From Okapia johnstoni (lineage: Eukaryota > Chordata > Mammalia > Artiodactyla > Giraffidae): a stretch of 64,000 nt of DNA. The stretch covers positions 2,591,501 through 2,655,500 of the forward strand of contig JAGTYA010000026.1 of the NCBI GenBank assembly GCA_024291935.2. The letters run 5' to 3'. Under the pieces are notes generated by a model. The model searched no databases and was not told the DNA's origin. It saw only the letters and a program-made list of their open reading frames with translations. Of this stretch, positions 55,411 to 64,000 are shown piece by piece; positions within the stretch are counted from its first letter, which is position 1, and the number at the start of each line of letters is the position of its first letter. The position numbers and the translations under genes are program-made.

Positions 55411-55475
55411 TTCAGTTCAGCTCAGTTCAGTCGCTCAGTCGTGTCCAGCTCTTTGTGACCCCATGGACTGCAGCA
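55411..55475 (-). mobile_element. BovB 3' end stub, antisense
   Basis: TTCAGTTCAGCTCAGTTCAG to CCCCATGGACTGCAGCATG, only about 65 bases. Confidence 0.88.
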
Positions 55476-57326
55476 TGAGCCACTCCCAACCTGGGCTGCA
55501 TTAACAGGAGTATTATGTCCACAACAAGGGAGGTGAAGTGCAACTGGGCTGCAGGCTTATAGTCCCAGCACTCACCTCCCAGCACCAAACTCTGGATGGG
55601 AGGCGGCATGTTAGTAATAGACCCAGGAATATAGACGAACTAAACGTTTTCTGATTTTGATCTTAAATAAAGCCATTACACTGAACTTTATTTAATTCTA
55701 ATGCAATGTTTTACTTTTTTCCCTCTTTGTGAAGTTGAGATTTTTCCCCTACCTAAAAGTTTGATAACTTAGACATTGCAAGCGTAACTCTGCAAACAAA
55801 GTCATTAAATATCTCTCTTTACTATAGTATTATCTTTTGTGGCTTTTCTTCTTCTTCTACCTAGGATTTTTAATTTTTCAACTACAAGTGTATTGTGTTC
55901 TATTGAAAATAATAGCTGCTCTTCACGAAAACAAGTATATGTTTACTTCTAACCCCACTTACTGATTTCTTTTCTCAAGAGTAACTATCATATTTTGCAA
56001 GTGCTTCTCATTCTCTCTCAAGATGGCCTCATATTTTTATTTTTTAAGATGTTAATACGTGGAGCTATATTGATATCTGTTAATCATCTCTCAAATTCTT
56101 GGGTTACCCCTACTTGGTTATGTTGAATTAATTCTTTAAAAAGAAACAGAATAGATCCAGGAGGGGTGGCCCGTGCGGCAAGGAAAGACAGGGACCCTTG
56201 AGCCGGAAGGGTCGCTTCAGGGGAGCATGAAGCTGTGCAGTGTGGGAGGTGGTGCCCGGTCATGGAAGATGGCTGGGCCTGTCCCGCACACCCTAGAGGG
56301 CCGAGCTACTGGTTGGATGCTCATTTCTTTGTAGCAACAATTTCCTCAGACAGAGCTCTTCCTGGCTGCCTGCCTCCAGAGGGACCGCTGTGTGCACATT
56401 GTCTTTTGAAGGCTGGTAACCTCGCTGCGCTGTGGGTCCTGTCTTTCCCTGGAGCGCAGTTTCTGACATTTGTCCACCTTCTGCAGTCGGCACCCGTCGT
56501 GGGGTCCCACTTGGGCCCTGTCCGTGCATGGATCCAGCAGTGCCTCTCCACGTGGAGCACCTCCAGAGCTGAGGTGGCCAGTCACTCACGGAGCAGCTCC
56601 CGGGTCTGTGCCTCATGCTCTCCACGCATCCTCAGTTACAGTCCCCGGGGTGACCAAGGAGAGGTCCTGCTTCACGAGCGTCCAGCGGGGCCACAGAGGG
56701 AGGGGTCTGGGGAAGGGAGAGCTCCCAGCTCTGGGGGCTCTCCTGCTGCCGGGATGCTGGGGGCTGGGTGCGCCCTTGGGCCTGCAGGCGGCTTCTCAGA
56801 GTCACTTTCATGTGGGGACCCTCTGAGAAGCTTCCAGAGAATGCAAAGAGCTCCCAACCCCCAGGCAGGAGCTCGGTGGCACTGACCCTCCCTGAGACCT
56901 GCCCACGTATCATTCCTCTGGGACAGTGAAGCTGAGATTGATGGGGGGCCGGGACGCCCTGGGAGGCTGGCTAATGGGCCCGGCACAGGGACCAGCAGCC
57001 AGCAGGGCCAGCGGGACGGCCCCCGGAGCCTTGGGAGCGGCCGGCCAGCAGGAGGTAGTTAGCATCTGGGGCCTGCTCAGTGTGCTTGGCACAGCCACGG
57101 CTGGCAGTGCCCATTCTCCTCTCTCAGACCAGCTCGGTGGAGATGGGTGGGGCACTGCTGGAGTCCACTCTGAGCTTTCAGCCCCAGCCTGGTGCTAAGG
57201 GTATCCTGCTGGGGTGCGTTTAGCCCTGGGAGCCAATGGCTGTGTCAGAGATGAGGATGAAAGCAGAAGAGAAACTTCTTCGGGGACAACTCGAAAGGTC
57301 CAAACCCCAGGCTCCTGATTCCAACT
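55476..57326. other. Unassigned: AT-rich 55.6-56.1 kb, then GC-rich
   Basis: The AT-rich part (55610-56150) could be an old L1 but no clear order of matches is seen. The GC-rich part holds a 216-codon + frame (56235-56885) that is Ser/Gly/Pro-rich with no domain. It is rejected as a gene. Confidence 0.4.
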
Positions 57327-57535
57327 GTCAAAAAATAGGCACAACCTAAAAGATGAGAGTTATATTTTATTTGGCACAAGTTTTTAGTACTTAAGCCCGG
57401 GAGGCAGCATCTCAAGTGACCCTGAGAGAACTGCTCCAAGGAGGTGATGAGGGAGGAGCCAGGTTATATAGAAGTTTTGCAACAAAGGGCAGGTAGTTTG
57501 AACATCAAGAGATTATTGCTAATTACAGGAAACCA

Positions 57536-57849
57536 AGGGCTTCCCTGATAGCTCAGTTGGTAAAGAATCCACCTGCCTTTCAGGAGACCCCGGTTCGATA
57601 CCTGGGTTGGGAAATCCTCTGGAGAAGAGACAGGCTACCCTCTCCAGTATTCTTAGACTTCACTTATGACTCAGCTGGTAAATAATCTGCCTGCAATGCA
57701 GGAGACCTAGGTTCAACCCCTGGATTGGGAAGATCTCCTGGAGATGGGAAAGGCTAACCCACTCTAGTATTCTGGCCTGGAGAATTCCATGGACTATATA
57801 GTCCATGGGGTCGCAAAGAGTTGGACACGACTGAGTGACTTTCACTTTC
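57536..57849 (+). mobile_element. Bov-tA dimer inserted as one unit
   Basis: A first Bov-tA, truncated in its body at about 57655, is joined to a second, complete one (to TTTCACTTTC). The pair is bracketed by the same 11 bases, ACAGGAAACCA, at 57525-57535 and 57850-57860. Confidence 0.9.
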
Positions 57850-57903
57850 ACAGGAAACCAGACATCCCAAGTTAAGGAATTGAGTGCTTTTCTATGTATG
57901 GGA

Positions 57904-58131
57904 GGGCTTCCCAGGTATCACTAATGGTAAAGAACCCAACTGCCAATGCAGGAGACATAACAGTCATGAGTTTGATCCCTGGGTTGGGAAGATCTCCTGA
58001 AGGAGGGCATGGCAACCCACTCTAGTATTCTTGCCTCCAGAATCCCCATGGACAGAGGAGCCTGGTGGGCTGCAGTCCGTAGGGTCACACAGAGTCAGAC
58101 ATGACTGAAGCAACTTAGCATGCACGTACGG
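57904..58131 (+). mobile_element. Bov-tA SINE with target-site duplication
   Basis: GGGCTTCCCAGGTATCACTA to AGCAACTTAGCATGCACG. Flanked by TATGTATGGGA at 57893-57903 and 58132-58142. Confidence 0.95.
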
Positions 58132-58372
58132 TATGTATGGGAAGGTGCAAGTGTCTGGATTCACTGAAATCATGCCTTTCAAATGCATCTCAGCTGCCTG
58201 GGACCAGTATCATGTGTCTTTCACACCCAAAGTTCCTCAGTGCTCATCGTAGGGAGTGGCTGCAACTTGATGGCTGAATGCCCTGGAAGGCTAGAATCGA
58301 TAACTCTGACATCCTTATGTACTGATATGGCAGGAAATATTCCATTTCTCACATCAGCCCTCCATCCAGCAC

Positions 58373-59294
58373 CATGCTGACGTAGTCCTAACGGCCGGCC
58401 GTCCAGCTCAGCTCAAGTTTACTGAACACTCGCTGTGTGTGGCCACAGGTCCTGGTGCCCAAAGAACCATCTCCTCTATTTCTCCCAGTAACCTCTGTGT
58501 AGAAGTTCTTAACCCCACTCATTGCAGGGAGGGAACTGGGGTTTGGAGAATTTGTAACTTGCAGAATGGGGAAGGTGGAGCCCGGGTCTGACTGTGGATC
58601 CTGGCTCCCCATCACCCAGAACTCAGTTGCTCCTGGATCTGAGAGCAGTGCTGATGTAAGGAAAGGCCAGCCATTAGGAGCGCAAAGAGCCGAAGTGAGT
58701 GGAGATGCACTGGCCTTTTCTGGGCCTGGTGGTGCCCAGCTCACCGGGTGGGGTTGGCCTGGTGCATTGGCCCACAGCCTTCTGGGGAGCCAGCCTGTAT
58801 TGCAGAAGCTGGGAAACTGAAACCTGCATTTCTCAGGTGAGGCAGGAGGTAGACAGGCTCCAGTCTGAGCAACTCAAGTTTCTCCCCTGCAGACAGATGC
58901 TCCAAAATAGCAGGAGCGAAGAGAGAAGACCTGAGTCTGCCCAGATAAGAGACAAAAGACCACATATTCCTCATTCTTTAGGTCCTGGAGACCTTCCCAA
59001 CTACCTGTGCAGAAAGGCTCCTTGAAGGTCAAAAAGAGAGTGATGTCAACTACCCATAGGCCTCTTCACTAGAATCCACCTTGGCTAAGAGCTGCATGCG
59101 TGCACACGGGGGGGGGACCCTGAGATGAACCAAATATGGAGCAGAGCCAGGTAAAGCAGATGACTGGACAGAGGAGACCCGGAAGAAACGCCCCAGATAA
59201 GTGATCCAAACCACCACAAGGGCGTGACTCTGTCACTGAGACCACCCCCGTGCCTGTCCACACATACTCTTTTCCTCCTGGTAAAGACTTTACT
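58373..59294. other. Non-coding, nothing recognised
   Basis: No repeat or exon is recognised. CGGCCGGCCG lies at about 58392. No retroviral coding sequence is seen. Confidence 0.45.
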
Positions 59295-59503
59295 GGGCTT
59301 CCCTGGTGGTTCGGATGGTAAAGAATTCCCCTGCAATGCGGGAGACCTAGGTTTGATCCTTAGGTTGGGAAGATCCCCTGGAGAAGGAAATGACTACCCA
59401 CTCCAGTATTCTTGCCAGAAGAATCCCATAGATGGAGGAGCCTGGTGGGCTACAGTCCATAGGGTTGCAAAGAGTCAGACACGACTGAGCAACTAAACAC
59501 AAA
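59295..59503 (+). mobile_element. Bov-tA SINE
   Basis: GGGCTTCCCTGGTGGTTCGG head, GGTTTGATCC box B, GACACGACTGAGCAACTAAA end. Confidence 0.95.
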
Positions 59504-60151
59504 GACTTTACTTGTTTCACTATTTTTTGCCTCTTTGTAGAAACTCATTTTCTGTAAAGGTGATGGGCCAGGGCCTTTTTGCTGACCACTGTCCCCGGGG
59601 GCTGCTGGCTGGGGGATCTGGTACTCTTACCGTCATGGCCTGACTTCATTCTCTGGCTGGGGAACCGAGACCCTGCTTCACGCTGCTGCAGGTTGAGGCC
59701 ACCTGAGATCACAGGCAGCTGGGGTTCTGAATGAAAAATTTGCTGAATGTAAATTAATAGTCTCCAGTTATAGCTGTGTGTGAGCCATGAATGGCATGTG
59801 TTTCTGCTGATGGACGCAGCCGTGGAGCTGTGGGTCCTGTGGCCTGGCCGCTGGTTTCACGGCTGTTGAGGGGTGGCTGTGCAGATGGCAGCAGCCGACC
59901 CCCACATCCCAGTCCCAGGGGACATTCTGGAAATCAGCACTTCCAAGAGCAGCGTCCTGACTAGGCTCTTCCAGACGGGCTCGCCGGAAGGCCCAGCCCG
60001 GGACTGTGACTCCAGCCGGTCCAGGATCCTTTGTCTTAAAACCTAAATCGAGAGTGGTCTTTGTTTCCTGCAACTGAAACTTAACTGATGACTCTGGGAA
60101 TTTTTCTAGCAAGCCGAGAGACAGAGAAGAAGCAAAGGTTGAAACTGTCTT
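59504..60151. other. Non-coding, nothing recognised
   Basis: No repeat or exon is recognised. An AT-rich patch with TGTAAATTAATAG lies near 59750. Confidence 0.45.
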
Positions 60152-60352
60152 TTTTTAAAAACATATTATTTTTTTTTATTTATGTATTTACTTGGCTGCA
60201 CCAGATCTTAGTTGCAGCACGAATGATCTTTAGTTGCCGCTTGCGAACTCTTAGTTGCTACATGTGGGATCTAGTTCCCTGACCAGGGACCAAACCCGGC
60301 GCCCCCTGCATCGAGAGCTGGGCATCTTAGCCACTGAACCACCAAGGACATC
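60152..60352 (-). mobile_element. CHR-type SINE, antisense
   Basis: TTATTTATGTATTTACTTGG, CTTAGTTGCAGCACGAATG, CCCTGACCAGGGACCAAACC (reversed box B) and CCACTGAACCACCAAGGAC. Confidence 0.88.
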
Positions 60353-61706
60353 CTGAAAGTATGTCCATTTTATAGATAAGGGTCCCCAGGCAAAAGAGGC
60401 TGATCAACCCAGAATCCCTCATGGTGCTAAGACGCCTCTGGGCTTTTAACTCCAGGCCAGGAGGGGTGCAGTGCAGACAGAGTAAAAGGAAAACCTACTG
60501 TCAGTGTTCGGACCCCTGCCTGACTTGGATCCCCAAGTATTTCTTCCCAGAGGAGCTTCGCTGGCAACTCTGAGTCTAGTTGTCAGTGTGATCCCATTGT
60601 CGAGCTCCCAGATAGTGGGATTCCTGCCATTTGCAAGAAACAGTACAAATGAGGCAGGACAAAAAGCGATTGTTTTGGGTTGATTATGCAACTTACGATC
60701 CATTATAATATATGCATATAATATGCAAATGTATGCACACACTTCCGAATGTGAAACTGCATAATCTCTTACCTCACCCTTCGAAATCTCTTTGGCAAAA
60801 TGCAGTGTCGGCATCGGGGCCTGTTTGGACATCAAACTGAGCTCAAATAAGGAGATCAGAGAAAAGGGAACTGCCGGCCTTTTTCTTCTCATTTCACAGT
60901 AATTTTGTGGATCCATCTTCAGGATCAAGGCGGGATGCTCTTAATGCCTTTAATGCAGGCTAAGAGCCTAGAAAAGCACTAGGCAGTCCCATTTGCTGCT
61001 GCAGCCACAGCCGTGGCGGAAATGACCAGTGACCAGGGCCCTATCAGGCCTGACCCCTGCTCAGAGCCCTGCAGGGCAAGAAGCCCATGGAGAAGGGGGC
61101 TCCCCTCTCCCCTCAGCTTCAGTGGGTCTCCAGGATGGGGGGTGAGGGGCAGGATAGGGGAAGTCTGGCATCATGGCTGGATGGGGAGGCCCAGGATCGA
61201 GACTGAATCGGGTGCTGCCCAGTCCTCCAGGGTGTGGGCTGGAAAGAGGCAGCTTTCCCTGCCCCCATCCCCAGGGCCCCCATCCCCAGGGCCCCTGGTG
61301 GAGCCTAATTCAGTGGGGGAGGAAACTAGGATCTGCCACCCTCACCCTCGGTGGTCCTGCTGCCCACTGCCAGGTACCCAGGGCAGTCCTAGAGGCTCAC
61401 CTACCACCCCTCGCACAAGAGCACTTCCCAGTGGGGCCCAAGTCAGGATGGGTGGGAGAGCCAGCTGGGCCTTCTGCAGGTGGGGAACCGGGTCAGAGCA
61501 GAATGGCAGGCAGGCCTGAAGAGTGTCCCTGACTCTAGGTTCACCTGCCACAGCCCTTGTCTGTTCCTTCCCAGAGATTCTATGCCTCCCTCCCCCTCAA
61601 TCTCCCTTCCCCCATCCGAGCTCCAGTGTGAAGCCTGACCCACCTTTCCTGGCTGGTCCTGGCACGTTTGCTATTTTCTGCTAACTTCTGTGCCCACTCC
61701 CCACTA
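60353..61706. other. Non-coding, one AT-rich island
   Basis: An island at 60.57-60.91 kb has ATGCAAAT and TATGCAAC motifs (see findings). The GC-rich 61.0-61.6 kb part has open frames of up to 168 codons without domains. Confidence 0.4.
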
Positions 61707-62556
61707 CTGACTGAAAAAGAAAAGCACACCCTAAACATGGAGAGTTAGGTTCTATTTGATGGACAGATCTGAGGACTTAGGGCCCAGACACAGCATCTCA
61801 AATAATTCTGAGTGGCTCCTCTGATGAGTTGTGGGGGAAACCAGGATATATAGGGCTTTTTTCAAGAAAGACCAAGTAGTCAGAACATCAAAAGATGACT
61901 CTTAGTGAGAGTTGGACCATAAAGAAGGCTGAGCACCGAAGAACTGATGCTTTTGAACTACGGTGCTAGAGAAGACTCTTGAGAGTCCCTTGGACAGCAA
62001 GGAGATCAAACCAGTTCATCCTAAAGGAAATCAACCCTGACTATTTGTTGGAAGGACTGATGCTGAAGCTGAAGCTCCAATACTTTGGCCACTTGATGCG
62101 AAGAGCTGACTCACTGGAAAAGACCCTGATGCTGGGCAAGATTGAAGGCAGGAGGAGAAGGGGATGACAAAGGATGAGGTGGTAGGATGGCATCACCAAC
62201 TCAATGGACATGAAGTTGAGCAAACTTCAGCAGGTGGTGAAGGACAGGGAAGCCTGGTCTGCTGCAGTCCATGAGGTTGCAAAGAGTGAGACATGACTTA
62301 GCAACTGAACAACAGACATTTCAAATTAAGGAATTTAGTGCTTTTCTCAGAATGGGAAGATGCAAGAGTCTGGGCTCGCAGAAATGATTCCTTTGATACG
62401 CAATTTATCTCTTGGGGCCAGTTTCCTGTGCTTTCTCATCCTGAGTCCCCTTGGGGCTCACCTTCCAGCCAGGTGGGTGATGGGTTAATGGCTTCAACAC
62501 CCTTTGTTTACTGATAGGGCAGCAACATTTTTCATTCACACCACCCTAACCCAGGA
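61707..62556 (-). mobile_element. LTR-like element, copy 2, split by BovB
   Basis: TTCTATTTGATGGACAGATC, CCCAGACACAGCATCTCAAA, CCAGGATATATAGGGC, then after the BovB AATTAAGGAATTTAGTGCTT and GGGTTAATGGCTTCAAC. These match copy 1 (57327-58372) in order and direction. Confidence 0.55.
61908..62312 (+). mobile_element. BovB LINE 3' end inside LTR-like copy 2
   Basis: GAGAGTTGGACCATAAAGAA to ACTTAGCAACTGAACAACAG. RT C-terminal region with some open frame (62 codons). No target-site duplication is seen and about 15 bases of the LTR-like sequence are missing at the site. Confidence 0.94.
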
Positions 62557-62811
62557 ACCCCCTCCCAGCCTCAGAGCCCGGGGCTCCCCTTCGAGTCCCA
62601 ACTCTCAGTGAGCATCTTCAGGCCTCTGTCTCCTCATCTGGAGCACCGAGAGATTAATCCTACACCCAAGGGATGATATGAAAGGGGAAACTGGGAGGAG
62701 ATTTTCAAAGGGCATGAAGATTCAGTTCTGCAGGATGAATGAATGAGTCCTGGAGAGCGACTGTCCAGCACAGGGCCTGGAGACAACAGGACTGTATTGC
62801 GTGCTTCCAAA
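62557..62811. other. Non-coding, nothing recognised
   Basis: Short unassigned stretch between repeats. Confidence 0.45.
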
Positions 62812-62953
62812 GGGTTTGATCCCTGGGTTGAGAAGGGGATGGCTATCCACTCCAGTTTTCTTGCCTGCAGAATCCCATTGACAGAGGATCCTGGCGAGCG
62901 TACCGTCCACGGGGTCGCAGAGAGTCAGGCACGACTGAGCGACAAAGCACAAG
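62812..62953 (+). mobile_element. Bov-tA SINE, 5' truncated
   Basis: GGGTTTGATCCCTGGGTTGA to GGCACGACTGAGCGACAAAG. The first half of the tRNA-like head is missing. Confidence 0.92.
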
Positions 62954-64000
62954 GCAGAGTCGGAATGAGGAGGGTGGTGGTCGTGTCCCGGTGCACCACA
63001 CACCGTCAGCTGCAGGAGGACAGGAGATGCTGGCCGCTCAGGGAAGGGCAGGTATCCGCACACACTCCTGTGCGGTGTGCGTGCTGCCCGGCAGAATGCT
63101 GGCTTTGTTTTTCATGTCTGTCTGCCCTCCCCTCCGCCCAGGCCAGCACAGACCCCTTTGCACCCCAAGCTCAGGGCAGGAATCAGAAGCTGCGGGGTAT
63201 CCACAGGGAGCTGTTCTGGAGATAATGAGGTCAGGCTAGGTGCACCCTGCGGGGGATGGGGGAGGGGCCGTCTCTCCATTAGGGTCTCCCCAGTCCTCTC
63301 CCCTGAGCCCCTGAAGGCCTGCTTCTGGGGGCCGCAGTCCCAGGCCCCCATGTGCCCCGGGCGAGGGTTCAGGGGGAGGAGGGGAAGGAGGGGTCTCAGC
63401 CCGGCAGGGCTTGCCCAGCAGCACCTGGAGGCCAGGCAGGTTGGGGTTGATTTAAAGGAAGTGAAGACACGTGATCTCCTCACGCTTCTGGGCTAAGATC
63501 CAGATCTGCTGTAAAGAGAGAGACACAGGTCAAAGCAAAGGGGTGTGTTTTTGCTCCTTGATACGCCCAGACAGTGTCTGATGGAGGCTGATCCAGCCAC
63601 GGAAGTCAGAAGTCCTTGCAGACACCCGACAGAAGAATCAAAATTCACTGTCCACTGTTGGACCCCTGGCCGGGGGCCCTCCCTCGAGTGGTTCTGCTGT
63701 TGGGAGGCACTGAGCTGGGGACCCAGGACCTGGCATGGGGGCCTCTGTGTGGGACCCACAGGTAGGGGGCTGGGGCAGAGGGCTGGGAGCAGAAGCAGAA
63801 CCCAAAGCCACCCAGTGGTCAACCCTGCCAGCCGGGGAGCACCCGGCACACTCAGCAGAGCAGCTAATTACACCTGGCAGAAGCACACGGTCCCAGCTGA
63901 TGGCCCCAGAGCCTAATTTGACAGCCGTCAACGGCATCAGATGCGTCCAGTCTGTGCGGCCTGGCTCCCGTGACAACCGGATAGAAGCTTGGTAACCGCG
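62954..64000. other. Non-coding, nothing recognised
   Basis: GC-rich with overlapping open frames on both strands (up to 139 codons) that have no domain. A GCTAATTACACCTGG motif cluster lies at about 63862. Confidence 0.4.

Larger units (their letters stand above)
57327..58372 (-). mobile_element. LTR-like element, copy 1, split by three SINEs
   Basis: Segments 57327-57535, 57850-57903 and 58132-58372 belong together. The first has TTATATTTTATTTGGCACAA, then AGCCCGGGAGGCAGCATCTC and CCAGGTTATATAGAAG. A second copy in the same direction lies at 61707-62556. The layout fits an artiodactyl LTR with its poly(A) signal on the minus strand. The class is not assigned. Confidence 0.55.

Noticed and set aside
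56235..56885. 216-codon + open frame
   Set aside because: Ser/Gly/Pro-rich, no domain and no flanking splice signals or poly(A) signal in place.

Overview
The window looks like nuclear DNA from a ruminant, most likely a bovid. It is saturated with ruminant-specific retroposons: BovB (RTE-type) LINE pieces, Bov-tA/Bov-A2 tRNA-derived SINEs, artiodactyl CHR-type SINEs, L1 fragments, LTR pieces, and a few old mammalian repeats (MIR, L2, MLT1-like). There is no bacterial or viral gene organisation. The long open frames are almost all repeats or GC-rich noise.

Only one protein-coding gene can be supported. It is the 3' part (five exons) of a divergent, actin-like gene on the + strand: 5493-5577, 8605-8766, 11022-11210, 13286-13467 and 22762-22905. 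All splice sites are canonical, phases match, and the joined frame runs 253 codons to a TGA. It aligns with conventional actin from residue 122 to the C-terminus, with a single one-residue gap. Its intron positions (before 122, within 150, 204 and 267, and near 328) are those I know from vertebrate smooth-muscle-type actins, so it is an old intron-bearing paralogue and not a processed copy. Several ATP-site residues are changed (D154E, D157E, H161Y, Y306C, K336T). Exons for residues 1-121 were not found and probably lie before base 1. Two ATTAAA signals follow the stop. I do not recognise an established gene symbol.

Layout. 1-5.5 kb: SINEs, a BovB end, MIR and a possible antisense poly(A) site. 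5.5-22.9 kb: the actin-like gene; introns hold an antisense L1, a BovB with an inverted 5' end, Bov-tA elements and, in the 9.3-kb last intron, two long inverted repeats built from BovB, LTR and unidentified sequence. 23-64 kb: no exon found. This part is intergenic or deep-intronic repeat mosaic with two large tetranucleotide arrays (25.7 and 36.2 kb), a 49-bp minisatellite (43.9 kb), a 32-bp minisatellite carrying CCAAT-box motifs (53.0 kb), several LTR pieces, and islands of AT-rich, homeobox/octamer-motif sequence that could be conserved non-coding elements.

Repeat ends were read by eye and are good to about 5-15 bases. Family names for the commonest repeats are recalled consensus patterns, not database matches.
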